A stretch of DNA of 64,000 bases from Hygrophila difformis. Taxonomy: Eukaryota; Streptophyta; Magnoliopsida; Lamiales; Acanthaceae. The stretch covers positions 54,340,915 to 54,404,914 of the forward strand of contig JAOANR010000006.1 in assembly GCA_030278955.1 (NCBI GenBank), read 5' to 3'. A model generated the notes under the pieces. That model had not been told where the DNA came from and searched no databases. It worked only from the letters and a program-made list of their open reading frames with translations. The position numbers and the translations under genes were made by a program. Below, piece after piece: positions 10,531 to 21,930 of the stretch (position 1 is the first letter of the stretch; the number at the start of each line of letters is the position of its first letter).

Positions 10531-11995
10531 TAGAATGTTCATAGTTTGAAACCCAAGACAGTTACTGGAAGCTATCTTGGACACTTATTTTGCAGAATTA
10601 ATTCTCAAATCTTTTTCATAGGAAAGTAATTTCCTAATTCTGTCTAGCTCCTACTCTATATTTTTGGAGCACGCTTGCATTTTCTTTAAGAGGACTCAGA
10701 ATCCTCATCGTTTCTTTATACATATACTACTACTTATACCTATGATATTTTGGGATATTTCCTAGACTATGTTGAGTATTCCTACTTCTTAATACAGACT
10801 ACATTTCATATTTGAATTCATATAATTACTTTCACTGGCACATTGAGAGAGATGATGATATAAGTTTCCTCAAGCATTATTTACTCAGGTTGATAAAGAA
10901 CAAACTTGTTCTTTAGTTGGGCATTCAGTACCTGTCGTTTAAAAGGGAAAGATGTTTCAAAAACCATCTTTTGTCCTAATAATTAATGAGAATTTGGAAG
11001 AGTTAACCACCAGGGTTCATAGTTTTATGATTCTCTATTCATATACTATGGGTAGGAGGTTAAGCAGCTTCCTGAATTTCATTAATCCTGAGTCAAGTCA
11101 TGGGTATTTAGAATTGTTTACAGAGAATTCTTATGCTAATACATCTGTACGAATCTGAGTAGTCTAGATAAGTCAAGGATTTTGGATAGCAACTTCATCT
11201 TGATATACTTACAGGACTATTATTTCTTATAAATACTTGAAGGAATTACTCTGAGAAGTTAAGTCTTGTGTAACCATTGGATGATAGATTTAAATACTTG
11301 CTTTTTCATTTCTTGTAGAGGACATCCGATATAGGGGCATAAGATACCTGACTATCCCCAGAGTAATAAAGAGAGTAACTTCAAGTTCAGATGAGTGCAT
11401 GATGATTTAGATGTGACCTTGGGTTTTCAATGACTTAATCTGAATCTGAAAGAGACAGATTAAGTGATAATTCTGAAAGTTTTTGCTAGGCAATGAGTCT
11501 GACTGATCATTCTCTAGTAATTGTATCTCATGATTTCAGTGCTTAAAAATGTCATGACACTGGATCACCGGTACTTGTCTTGGGAAAGTGATCAAAGACA
11601 TGAAAATTTGATTAACCTGTATAAAGGATTTTTCTTACCTCAGTGAGCTCTCGCTTCATTACTAATCATTGAAGTATGATTGCTTCATCATAATCCTATT
11701 CTGTTTGATTGTCATTAAGTCTACAACATCTTTAACTCACGAATTCATAAATTCATTTTATCCTTGCTTTTAATAGAACTTACTTTTATTTTCTTTACAA
11801 CTTTTATGCATTTTACTCTTTAGTAGCATTTCATTGGATAATATCATTACACCAATCATAAACTGGAGGAAGTACTAGGTTCAAGAATCTGTAATTCTAT
11901 CAAAACACTTCTATCGTGTAACTCTCCAGAGAACGATCCCGACAATTAAAAATAAATACTGCAAGCTTGATACCGTGCGCTTTCGGTAGGCAAAT

Positions 11996-12564
11996 TAGGC
12001 ATGCTCTTGAACAATCCTATAAGAATTATAGTTTAAAGAAAGTCGAGAGTTATGTAGCAGGTTTGTGCCTAAAAGCTTCAGTTAGAGCAATGGCTACCAT
12101 CCGCTTTTTTGGATACTAGACATCCTTGACCATACACCACTTTTCAAAGTTAAAAATAATTTCGGAGGAGCTAATAGTGTGATAAGGATTCGTGTGATAG
12201 GGTTTGGTTACTATATATATATCCACTTCTTCGGATACTTAACATCCTCTACCACACACCATCTCTACCACACGCCACAACCAACACTTAACCAATTCTA
12301 AGCAATTATTTCGTGTAACAAGCATTGGATACGACATGCCACTTTAGATACTAACTTGGTTACCATCCACAAACTTTTTGCTTACCATCTGAAGTTTCTA
12401 TTTTCAAAATTGGATGCATGTGCTACGCCAAGGATACCACACACCACTTCTCCTTTACAATCTGAAGGCATCCGAAGCTAGGGGTTACCATATGAAAATG
12501 TCAAGTTCATTTTGTTGTACTTCCTCATGGTTGTCCCAAGCTATACTATAAAAGGGGGACTTAG
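11996..12564. other. Non-coding spacer with a diverged direct repeat
   Basis: No gene is supported. A ~35-base segment, GGATACT..ACATCCT..ACCA..CACCA, occurs at about 12110-12145 and again at 12232-12268. Related CACACCACTTCTC and CATCC pieces occur to 12450. Origin unknown. Confidence 0.35.
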
Positions 12565-12730
12565 TGGGTGTTTGGATAAGCGATATGAAACTGATTATCT
12601 GATTATTGCATTTTCAAAATGCAAATAATCAGATTTGCAGCACCATTTTTTAGCGGTTAAACTGATTATTTGCATTTTAAAAATACAATAATCAGATAAT
12701 GGCTTTTATTGCAGCTTATCCTAACACCCT
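12565..12730. mobile_element. TIR MITE, 166 bp
   Basis: Ends GGGTGTTTGGATAAGC and GCTTATCCTAACACCC are inverted copies with one mismatch, flanked by CTTAG on both sides (12560-12564 and 12731-12735). The inside is itself nearly palindromic, with repeated CTGATTATTTGCATTTT-type segments. There is no coding capacity. The ends suit Tourist/hAT-like plant MITEs, but a 5-bp duplication is unusual for both, so the superfamily is left open. Confidence 0.7.
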
Positions 12731-13087
12731 CTTAGACAAATCTTGTAATAACTTTGATTGAATATTGAGAATATTTTGATTTGAACTTTGTTTGTCAATT
12801 TCAAAGTTCACCGAAATCCTTGCCGAATCCCGACCACCAAGAGCATTCTCTATTGTTCCCTTCGTCAGTTGCCATTGGTGAAATTCACTAATTGTAAAGT
12901 TGAATCATACGCAATTGCTTTCTACCAAGGAGAGGGTGTGTTCGATCGTTTGGGGTCTCTCGCATTCCAAGTTGGAGTCATTTTGTTTAGATTAATTTAT
13001 CCTTGTTTTGTATTATTCGTGTCATTCTATATCATGTGTTAGAGATTGACATTGGGAGTAGAAATCAACGCCAATTGAGACATCATG

Positions 13088-13317
13088 GAGGAGTTTGGAG
13101 AGGGTGCTAAATGTGTGATATTCAGCAGGTACTGACGTGCTGACCAATGAGGTGTGTGTGCTCGGTATTAATGAGATGTGTTCTGGTTATGTAATAGTGT
13201 TTGAGTTGTATAAAAATACTCAACACATACAAAATACTCTTTCAGCACATATAAAACACTCCTTCGACACTTCAACATCCGCTGATTCAGTTTCCAAACC
13301 AAATCCGTTATGGAGTT
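13088..13317 (-). mobile_element. MITE-like repeat, copy 1 (minus)
   Basis: The reverse complement aligns along its length with 19735-19963. Both have GGATTTGGTTT near the start, TGTGCTGAA repeats, an A-C-rich middle with ACACACCTCAT, and an end ATTCA..CACCCT-CCAA. Ends GGATTTGGTTT and GAGTTTGGAGAGGG are weak inverted copies. There is no coding capacity. The relationship of the two copies is the main support. Confidence 0.5.
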
Positions 13318-13566
13318 AAGCACAAAGTAATATATCTATTTAATCTCAACCATTTAAGAATGATGAAAAACTACATCCAAATCATAACGAGTGTTTTAAC
13401 AATATAGTTGTACCTAAATAGTGGTAATCACTTGCCTCTGATAAAGGAAAACAACAGTTTAAGGTGCATTTGTAAAATAATTACTCCCTCCGTCCAATGT
13501 ATGACGTCTTGTTTGACTTTTTTACACTGTTCATTGTTCAACTTTGACTCAATATTATTAGAAGTA

Positions 13567-16500
13567 GTTTTTTTGAAGAAAAGAGATTTTATTACTAGAC
13601 AAGAACAATACAAGTCCTGCTTATAGACCAACAATAAACGCCACTACAGAGCCAAACCAAGAAAAAACGAAACCAGAAAGTATCAACAAACCAGAAAAAA
13701 AGCCAAAACAAAGAAACCTGACAAAAGCCCATACATAACACTCCCATTCACAAAGTCTGTCCAGAGCATAGCCAAAAAGAACCAAGAAAGCATCAACAAA
13801 CCAGGAACTCTTCCTTCCACAGTCAGTGCCATTCCTCAACTCCACCATCTCCTGAAGCTGACGTGCACGACGCCCATGATAGACGATGCAGCAACCCACT
13901 GATAGACAAAATCAGCCTCAACATCCTTAGAACCTTCTCAAACTTCATCTGTTGAACCGAAAACAACAACATTAGATCCAGATTTCAATCTTCCCTTCTC
14001 CACCTGCACCTCTTCTTGCCCAATAATCAGCACAGTCGTTACACTCCCTCATTGCATGTTGCACCTTGATGTAGCCTCCAAATTGCAAAATTGCCTAAAT
14101 CGGAACCATAAGTTTTGAAAACCTTCAAGGAATCCTGTTCGGATCCTTCAACAAATAGATCACATTTAGTGAGTCGCATTCAAGTATGAGCTTTGGGATT
14201 GGAAAGCCTTGATCCCTTACTATGGCCGCACAAACCCTGCTAACTGCTGTAATTTCAGCTTCATTTGAGTCTGCATGTCCTATACTGTCCGACAATATAA
14301 AAATTACTTCCCCCTCATCATTTCTTATAATACCCCCCACATCTACGGACCAGGGTTACCTTATGATGACCCATCCATATTTACCTTCCACCACCCCTTG
14401 TCGGGCCGTGTCCAAACCAACCCATGTCTTGGCTCTTTGTTCCGCGTGTTTCCTTGTGATATTAAGCAGCCTCGAAAACATATGTCCAAAGCAATAATGT
14501 TGGTATCAATTCCACCTAAAGCCACCTGCCACCACAGTCCTACTTTCCACCTCATCTCATCCGTTGCTCTACGTCCATCAAAAGCCTTCACCCTTGAATA
14601 CCTCATCATTCCTCATCTTCCATGCCGTCCAAAGTATTGCCATACCTGTTAATAACCATGCTTCCTTGGTACCCAGCTTTGGTTGGAAGCCAATCCACCA
14701 TTCCAACAAATTATGAATCTTGTCTGGAATCCCCCATTGGACATTGAACCAGCCAATACCTTTGTACCATAGCTCCGCCACCTCTTTACATCGATAGAAT
14801 AGCTTGTCTATCGACTCAATCTCAACACCACAACATGGGCACTGTATATTAGAACCTTGGAGACATCTCCTCTCATAGAAAGGACTTCTCGGACAGGTAC
14901 TGCCTCATGGAACACTTTCCAAGCTGGCAATTTTACCTTCATTGGGCACTTTATCTTCCAAAATCTATCCCACACCCATCTTCTTCCAACCATTGTTGTA
15001 TCATTACTTCGGTTCCAGCACGAGTTAAGAAGCACCCATTCCCCTCCTTGATCCATCTAACCCGATCTTCCATGTATCGATTCAGTCTATTACTTTCCAA
15101 TGTTTGAATTAGCTCATTCCACATGCCTAGCTCCCAATCAAACAACGGTCTTCGCAAACAAATTTTCCATTCCCAATCAAAACCACTCCAACTTCCAAAC
15201 TCGTTAATTTTCCCATTTTTGTTCAACGCCAGTGCATAAATTCTTGTGAAGTTTACCTTCAATGTTTCACCACCCTCCACCCAAATGTCTAACCAAAATC
15301 GAGTCCTGCCACCGTCTCCTACTTGGATTATTAAACAACCACTGGAATTCAACAAACTCGGGCTACTCCAGCTATCACAGATCTTTCCCTATAGCGATAT
15401 GCCTGCCTTGATATCTGGTGTAATTGGTGCATCCCCTCCATAATATTTTGAATTAATTACATCTTTCCAAAGAGTATGTTCGGCCCCAAACCTCCAACTC
15501 CATTTAAGAAGCAATGCAGAATTAAAGGCATGGATGTTCTAGTTACTTAAGCCTCCATCCTCTATATTTGAGCAGATTTGATCCCATCCCACCGTGTGTA
15601 ACTTTCTTCTCCCCTCCCATTCGTTCCAAAAGAAACGTCTTTTAAACTTTTCTAACCGCTCGACCACCACTTTCAGAATTTTGACATGGATAAAAAGAAA
15701 ACAGGCAAGCTGTTCAACATCGACTTTATCAAGCATATTCTATCCGCTTGCGACAACATCCTCCCCTTCCACCCTTGCAATCTTTTCTCTACCTTATCCA
15801 ACACCGGTTGCCACACCGTCGTGCCATTAATCCTTCCCCCAATCAGAATGCCTAAATATTTCACAGGCCAAACCCCAACCCCACACCCCAAGATGTCTGC
15901 CGCTACCTTCTCCAATTCTTGTGAACAATGTATTCCGAATAGACAACTCTTTCCGAAACTTATCCGTAATCCCATTGCTAAACAAAAGACATCGTAATAA
16001 TCTTTTGATCAATACTACCTGTTGGAGATTTCTTTTGCAAAATAAAATAGTGTCGCCGGCATATTGGAGGTGAGTGATCACCAGGCCACTTCCACCAATC
16101 TCCAATCCTTCATACATTCCCTTGTCAGCCGCCTTTCCAATAAGCTTATTAAGAATTTATACCACCAATACAAATAGGTACTGTGAAAGCGGATCCCCTT
16201 GTCGAAGGCCCTTTTGCATTTTAAAGAAATCCGTAGGAGCCCCATTGATTAACACCGCAGCCATAGCTGAGCACACACATTCTCTAATCCACCGAATCCA
16301 CCACTCATCGAATTTCATCGCCCTTAAAACACGCAATAGAGCCTCCCACAAGATGTTGTCATATGCCTTCGCGAAGTCCAATTTGACAACAAAACCACAT
16401 CGTCCAGCCTCCTTAGTTGAGTGTATCACATCTGCAGCTATCAAAACACTGTCCTATATTTGTCTGCCCCTGACGGACGCCATTTGGGAGGGATCGACTA

Positions 16501-16613
16501 TTCTATCCAGTATTTCCTTTAATCTCAATGCCAATGTTTTAGCTACAATTTTGTAGACACTGTCTATAAGCGAAATTGGCTAGAAGTCTCCAAAACTCAT
16601 TGGATGATCAAAT
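13567..16613 (-). mobile_element. 5'-truncated L1-type LINE with target duplication
   Basis: The insertion is bounded by TTATTAGAAGTA (13555-13566) and TTATTACAAGTA (16614-16625), 11 of 12 bases equal. A short poly-T at 13568-13574 represents the poly(A) tail of the minus-strand element. The element starts abruptly in the RT domain, as expected from incomplete reverse transcription at insertion. It lies inside a Stowaway MITE. Confidence 0.8.
14125..16613 (-). pseudogene. LINE ORF2 remnant: reverse transcriptase and RNase H
   Basis: Read on the minus strand from 16613. An RT entry block ([14 protein letters not shown]) follows an in-frame stop, then GFVVKLDFAKAYD and LRQGDPLSQYLF (~16160-16400). 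The catalytic motif reads QYAGDTILF (~16040) instead of YADD. Then come RRFFWNEWEGRRKLHTVGWD (~15600-15660), a zinc-binding-like zone (~14810-14870), and a C-terminal RNase H with WWKVNMDGSS, GGIIRNDEGE and LECDSLNV (14125-14400). The frame changes several times and stops are frequent. The endonuclease and the N-terminal RT are absent through 5' truncation. Dead copy. Confidence 0.8.
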
Positions 16614-16855
16614 TTATTACAAGTATATATTGGAAAAAAATAATCGAGTTTAGTCTTGTTAGATTCGTCTAATCGTATAGTTTTAAAATGTATATTTTAT
16701 ATAATTTGTACTTGTATTTATTTTGAGATATTAACGATTAAAAAATGCATTGGATTGTGTGCAGAAGTCAAATGTGACATCTTAGTTGGGACAGAGGGAG
16801 TAAAATTTAGATCTTGGAGTTTTTAACTAAATATAAAATATAGTGTGTTTAATTA

Positions 16856-17198
16856 AGGGATTATTCTGCACGTAACTTTCGGAAGCCTTTTTGGGAGCTT
16901 TAGCTTTTATTTCAAAATAATAGCCCTGTTTTGCACGCTAGCTTTTGAAGGCTTTAATTGTGAATTGCAGCTCCGAAAGCTCTACAATCAGAAACTACGC
17001 TCAGTATCTTTTGGGAACTTGCGAAAGCTATTTTCCAAATTTAATTACTTTTTCATTCAAATTACAATTTATGATAGCTACAGCTATTTGTATCGAACAC
17101 TTATGCAAAAACTGATAGCTAGAGCTCCTATAGCTCCCAACAACTGCAACTTAGGGCTACAGCCCACAGCTACAGTTTTACGTGCAGAACAAACCCTA
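16856..17198. mobile_element. TIR MITE family with TTCTGCACGTAA ends, copy 1
   Basis: TTCTGCACGTAA near the left end and TTACGTGCAGAA near the right end are perfect 12-bp inverted copies, extending imperfectly to AAGGG.. and ..CCCTAA. It is homologous along its length to 38407-38772, with repeated AGCTTTTGGGAGCT / AGCTACAGCT motifs. The size and subterminal repeats suggest a hAT-like non-autonomous element; no target duplication could be fixed. Confidence 0.65.
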
Positions 17199-17225
17199 AA
17201 TGTATATCAAACGCAGTTTACCTGA

Positions 17226-17387
17226 GTTGTATTAGGCTCTGTTAGCTTAAGCAAATATCTCGGGTTCGAGCCTTTGTTTATGCAGAATTTTGCTTTGGGA
17301 GAAGCAACCCTTCAATGCCCGCTCACGAGATCCTCGAGGGATTAGTCTTAGGTCCAATGTAGCCTGGTGATACCGGTACGCCAAAAA
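17226..17387 (+). mobile_element. tRNA-derived SINE, family 1, copy 1
   Basis: A B-box-like GGGTTCGAGCC at 17262-17272 lies about 25 bases after an A-box-like GTTAGCTTAAGCAAAT. The body continues with TTTTGCTTTGGGAGAAGC, CCCTTCAATGCCC and CTCGAGG, and ends GGTACGCCAAAAA. The same order in reverse is found at 20309-20482. Transcribed by Pol III if active; no protein. Confidence 0.6.
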
Positions 17388-17831
17388 GTTAAATGAATAA
17401 TTAGATACTTTTTTGTGTTGATAATAATTTGTTATTAGAATTAAGCTTAGAATGTGAAAGAAAAACGATAATTATGAAAGTAGTACAATTTAGCAACTAG
17501 AATTAATTTTTATCCAATTTTTTTTGGCAGTCAAAGCCTGAGATTTTTTTTTTTTAAATCCAAATTTCAAACCAGTGTTTGGTATTCATAATTTCTTTAT
17601 TATTTCAAGCACTAGTTTATTATACCGTAGGAAAAAAATAATGAGAATATAGTAGATACCATAGAATAAAAAAATATATTAAAAGAGGATGGAAAAAAAC
17701 ATTGGGAAAAAACTTGAAAGGAAAAAAACAAAAACAAACAACAAAGGCAAATCATGGCTTCAAATAGTTCCGACTTCCAATTTTTCCCTCCATATTTCAA
17801 TTATTGAAAATTACTAATTCACACCGTTTAA

Positions 17832-18547
17832 GGCCCTGTTCTCTAGAACTTATTTTCAGGACTTATTACTTATTTTTTTTCAAAATCAGATCAGACCAGA
17901 TCAGATAAGAAACATTCAGATCAGACCAGATCAAATCAGATCAGATCAGACCAGACCAGAAATATTCAGACCAGACCAGACCAGACCAGATCAGATCATT
18001 ATAATAAAATTATATAATTACATATAATATTTTTTATAAAAAGCAAAAAAATATAGCAATACAAATATTATTTATATTGTAGTTATTTAAAAATATTTCT
18101 AAAAATATTCTTTTGCTCACAAAATATTATTTAAATATACTAGTCACGTTCTTAATATATTTTATATTATAAATACTTTCAAAATATAGTTTTAATACTT
18201 TCATTAAATATGTTTAAAATATATAATAATGATAATAACAATAATAATCATAATAATATTATTAATAATAGTTGTAATTAACTCTTAATAATTATTATTT
18301 TATTAACTATTATTATAATTATAATTAATTAACTATTAATAATTAATTATTATTGAAAATACTAATATATAAGAAATACTGTATTAGTAATTAGTAGTAA
18401 TAATTAACAATAATAATAAAAAAATTAATTAATTATGATTACTATTATATAATAATAATAAACTAATCACTAATTTATTAATAAATTATTTTTTTAATAT
18501 TACCAATTTATTGTTATTATTATTATAATAAATTAATTATTAATTTG

Positions 18548-18582
<35 letters not shown>

Positions 18583-18773
18583 AAATCTAATTAGAATCAA
18601 AATATAAATAAAATAAGATCAGACCAGATCAGACCAGATCAATTCAGATCAGATCAGACCAGATCAGATGGAATCAGATCAGACCAGACCAGACCAGACA
18701 AATCAGATCAGACCAGACCAGGTATTATAAATTCAGATCAGACCAGAAAAATTAAGGCCTAGAGAACAGGGCC
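17832..18773. mobile_element. PIF/Harbinger-like non-autonomous TIR element with GATCAGACCA arrays, 942 bp
   Basis: GGCCCTGTTCTCTAG at the left and CTAGAGAACAGGGCC at the right are perfect 15-bp inverted ends. TAA flanks both (17829-17831 and 18774-18776), matching the 3-bp TTA/TAA duplication of PIF/Harbinger. Just inside both ends lie direct-orientation arrays of AGATCAGACC/AGACC units (17887-17997 and 18616-18748). The ~600-bp core is almost only A and T with ATT runs. There is no ORF. The superfamily is inferred from the 3-bp duplication and GG..CC ends. Confidence 0.65.
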
Positions 18774-18776
18774 TAA

Positions 18777-19089
18777 ATCAATTGACGACATAAAAAATAA
18801 TTTATTAAAAAAGTTCAAGATACAGAATATGTTTTTTTCCCACCATGATGAATGATGAGTTGGTAGGTATTGATGTCGCCCACTATCAAAGCACAACCCT
18901 TCAATTATGCTCATCGACAAGCTTTCTCTATGTTCTTTGCATTTGTGAATTTGTAATAATATTGCCAAAAATTGGCCCTTATAAAAGGGATAGCTTATCC
19001 CAAATCCCAATCTATTGCTCTCCCGAAAAAAAAAAAAAAAAATAATCCCAATCTATTATTTCTTCCCGAAGCTATATTTATTAATTCTA
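18777..19089. other. Non-coding AT-rich spacer
   Basis: No supported gene. One A-run at 19024-19042 is followed by a repeat of the preceding TCCCAATCTATT segment, possibly a retroposed tail or slippage. Nothing else recognised. Confidence 0.3.
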
Positions 19090-19394
19090 TGTTTGGGCAA
19101 TACTAACTAAAGTTTAGAGTTTAGAGTTTGACATTTGAAGTTAATGGTAATAAATAGTTTTAAACTGAAAATTTTGAGTAGTGATGTTCGGTGTTAGAGT
19201 TTAAAACTAAAGTGTAGACATTGGAGATTGAAAATTTAAAAATAGCTAGGGAAGAGGATGTTCAGAATTAGATTTAAATGTTAAAGTTTTGTGGTACGAT
19301 TACAGAAATAAGTGTTTACTATATACGATTTTTGAAGTTATCTTCGGTATGTATTTTAAAAATTAAACGCTAAATGTTAGTGTTATCCAAATGC
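19090..19394. mobile_element. Possible TIR MITE, ~305 bp
   Basis: TGTTTGGGCAATACTAAC at the left and GTTAGTGTTATCCAAATGCA at the right are imperfect inverted copies (about 14 of 18). The inside is AT-rich with repeated TTTAGAGTTTAGAG and TTTAAA segments. No target duplication was settled and no second copy is in the window. Confidence 0.45.
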
Positions 19395-19433
19395 AACTAA
19401 GCAAAAATAATAATTTTGAATCACATTATGATA

Positions 19434-19696
19434 TACTTCCTCCGTTCCTTATTAAATGCACATTTGAGATTTTGTTACTGTTCATTGAGTAATTTTGATT
19501 CGACTTTTTAATATAATTATATAAGATAAAATATAGTCAAGTGTGATCTTGTTGGATTCGTCTAATCGCATAGATTTAGAATATCAAATTTTCATAATTT
19601 TTACATGTATACAATTTGAGTTATGAATAATTAAAAACGTGTATTGAATTGTGTGAAATGTGGGTTCGTAGCATTTAAAAAGTAACGTAGGAAGTA
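19434..19696. mobile_element. Stowaway-type MITE, intact copy
   Basis: It begins TACTTCCTCCGTTCC and ends AACGTAGGAAGTA, with TA duplication. The inside shares GTCAAGTGTGATCTTGTT, GGATTCGTCTAATCGCATAG and GTGTATTGAATTGTGTG with the copies at 47514-47777 and the split one at 13482-16802. No coding capacity. Confidence 0.8.
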
Positions 19697-19734
19697 TGTC
19701 TGAAATAATTGGAGAATAAATTATTTACAAAAGC

Positions 19735-19963
19735 TAATACGGGATTTGGTTTAGATACTGAATTAACGTGTGCTGAAGTAGTGTTTTGTATATGCTGAAT
19801 GAATGATTTGTATATGCTGAATACTTTTATAGAGGTCAAACACCATTAAATACCTAGCATATACTTTATTAATACTTAGTGCACACACCTCATCAAGTTG
19901 CATATCAGCACAGGCCAAATATTACTCATTCAACACCCTATCCAACCCCGCTAATATAGTACA
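19735..19963 (+). mobile_element. MITE-like repeat, copy 2
   Basis: Plus-strand counterpart of 13088-13317. It starts CGGGATTTGGTTTAGA and ends CACCCTATCCAACCCCGC, which pair weakly as inverted ends. It has internal repeats of TATATGCTGAAT. No ORF. Confidence 0.5.
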
Positions 19964-20308
19964 CATTCTATGTGCCATAAACGGTAAAAGCAAATTAATT
20001 ACATAAAATAAAGAACGAGTTAAATAATAAATTATATCGAAATTGAGTGTATCGTTTTATTTATTTGATTAATTTTGGATATGAGAGTAAATATATGGGA
20101 GGTTGTCATAAATCATGAGACAAGAAGTTGTGATAAAGTGACTAAAAAGCCTCTTAGATTATTATGAAATGGTAAAATAAGAGTAGAATGATGGTTTTTA
20201 TAAAATTACTTTAATGACAGAAGATTAGCCCTAAGGCTTAATAATGTGATATAGTTTGTACAAATATTTAGATGTAATTTTGGAAAAAAGAGGTGATATC
20301 TGGTATTG
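19964..20308. other. Non-coding spacer, nothing recognised
   Basis: AT-rich stretch without supported gene, repeat or motif. Confidence 0.3.
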
Positions 20309-20482
20309 TTTTTTTTGGCGTGTATCGGGTATCCTCAAGCCACGACCTAAGAATAATTCCTCGAGGATTTGGTGGGCATTGAAGGGTTGCCTCTTCAAAA
20401 GCAAAATTTTGTATATACAATTGCTCGAACTCGATACCTTTGTTTAAGTTGATAGAGCCTCTCATACCACTCTGGCCAACTG
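20309..20482 (-). mobile_element. tRNA-derived SINE, family 1, copy 2
   Basis: The reverse complement gives GGCTCTATCAACTTAAAC, a B-box-like GAGTTCGAGCAA, then AAAATTTTGCTTTTGAAGAGGC, AACCCTTCAATGCCCACC and CTCGAGG. It ends CACGCCAAAAAAAAA. The order and spacing equal copy 1 at 17226-17387. Confidence 0.6.
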
Positions 20483-20704
20483 TATTTGGTATATATTGTC
20501 TTATGCTAAAGTGAGTATTAGATATCAAAAGATTTTAAGAATCATTTTTCTAGTCGATATGTTAATAATATTAAATTGTTTTTTTTCTTCTATGTGAACA
20601 AGATGCACAAGGAATTTTTTTTTTTGAATACAAGGAATTTTAAATTGTTGATTTTTTAATTTTTTATTATTTTTGAACAGCCTATACATACTACGAAAAA
20701 TATT

Positions 20705-20830
20705 GTGGGAGCCCATGCTATATAAATTACAAAGGCATAAAGGGAAGGAATTGGGGCTGGATAGGGAATCGAACCCCTAACATATGGGTTGGGAGTCGGG
20801 GACTTGATCACTAGGCCAAATTCTCATCCC
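20705..20830 (-). mobile_element. tRNA-derived SINE, family 2, copy 1
   Basis: On the minus strand an A-box-like TTGGCCTAGTGATCAAG and a B box GGGGTTCGATTCCC lie about 45 bases apart, as in a tRNA. The body continues CCAGCCCC and ends TGTAATTTATATAGCATGGG. A second copy lies at 44508-44630. Flanking GAACAGCCTATACA segments at 20678 and 20898 are similar to each other but not adjacent to the SINE. Confidence 0.6.
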
Positions 20831-20988
20831 TTTAAATGGTTGATTTGTTATAAAAGAAAAATGAAAATACTAATAATTTCAATTTTTTTTCTGAACAGCC
20901 TATACAAGCTATGAAATTTTAAAATTTTGATATGTATACGCAGTATCTTTTAGCCGTGCTATTTATGTAAACCTAATAATATTTTCAA

Positions 20989-20989
<1 letters not shown>

Positions 20990-21063
<74 letters not shown>
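20990..21063. repeat. Microsatellite (TTA)n
   Basis: About 25 uninterrupted TTA/ATT units. Confidence 0.95.
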
Positions 21064-21065
<2 letters not shown>

Positions 21066-21930
21066 GGAAAATGCAAGATAAAGCCCCCGTGAATATTGGA
21101 GTTTGGAATCCACCCCACCATATGTTCATGTTTTAAGTCAACTACCTCATTTCTTTCAGTCAAGTACCGCCCATTTTTTAAAGTTTAGCTTAAATACCTC
21201 CTTTTTGAAAGATAATGCAAAAGAAAATAATAAAATAATATAATGAATTAAATAAGGGAAGGCGAGGCGTACTTTACTCTTTCCATTTCCATTTCAGTTT
21301 CTCTTCCAAAGCGGATCGAAGTGCCACGCCAATCGCCGCATCGCCGGTGTTTCTCCACTTCTCCATTTGACGGGTAAATTGCAGGAAGAGAATTGAAGGT
21401 AAGGTTTCGAAGGGAAGAAGGGGCGGGAGCGGATGACTTGCGAGGACAGAGTACCACACGATTGAGTGCGAGCAGTGCGACGGAGCGTTGGGGTTAGGTG
21501 CCGCAAGGAAGAGGGAAAGGTTCGGCAGGGCAGCGCGTGGAAAGGACCACCGGACGAGGAAAGGGCGTGGTGGGCGAGGTGAAGGTTTTGCGGTGGACGG
21601 AGGAAGTAAGCGAGCAAAGGTGAGTGTACCTAAACTGTAGAAATTAGGGTTGTTGGGATGGGGTTGAGGAAATTTAAGTATTATAGTGTAACGAAAAAGG
21701 AATGGCTTTAGATCACAATTCGAATTGTTTGTATGTGGTGGCATTGTATTCGATTGATTTGATTTGAAGTATTTGAGTATGTATAGTACAATGGTAATTG
21801 GTATTTGGCAAAATTGTATATGGTATCCGGGGAAAATTGAATTTATGTTATATTGTGGATGAATGTAGTAGTAAATGTGCAATGGGAAGAATGTCTAAGC
21901 GGTGAATTGGATTGTGTAGGTTGCTGTGGA
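21064..21930 (+). promoter_or_regulatory. 5' region of the DUF1985/Ulp1-type gene
   Basis: 21064-21245 (from GGAAAATGCAAGATAAAGCC) has the look of a transposon terminus, but no matching inverted end is visible. From about 21245 the GC content rises (21300-21620). A GTGAGT donor at 21620 and an acceptor ending TTGTGTAG at 21919 fit a 5' UTR exon and a 5' UTR intron before the ATG at 21931. The long minus-strand ORFs here are mirror images of this GC-rich stretch, not genes. Confidence 0.4.

Larger units (their letters stand above)
8719..11995 (+). repeat. Probable 3' LTR of the Athila-like element
   Basis: It starts TGATGACAGTCAC just after the purine-rich junction (a start at 8722 is equally possible). 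It holds a TATAAATAA at 9308-9316, about 590 bases in, as expected for the U3/R border. The segment near 11930-11995 (GAACGATCCCGAC, then GTGCGCTTTCGGTAGGCA) resembles the 3' end of Athila/Tat LTRs. No primer-binding site follows, which suits a 3' rather than a 5' LTR. No second LTR is in the window, so both ends are inferred; the right end may be off by tens of bases. The short ORFs inside are not supported as genes. Confidence 0.5.
13482..16802. mobile_element. Stowaway-type MITE split by a LINE
   Basis: The left half (13482-13554) begins TACTCCCTCCGTCC. The right half (from 16626) ends GGGACAGAGGGAGTA at 16802. Together they give a ~260-bp element with TA target duplication. Its right half matches the intact copies at 19434-19696 and 47514-47777, including GTTAGATTCGTCTAATCG-like and GTGCATTGAA-like blocks. 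The two halves are separated by the LINE at 13567-16613. Confidence 0.75.

Noticed and set aside
13621..13899. 92-codon minus-strand ORF as a separate membrane protein gene
   Set aside because: It lies in the 3' untranslated tail of the truncated LINE, next to its poly(A) end; Phe/Leu-rich content looks accidental.
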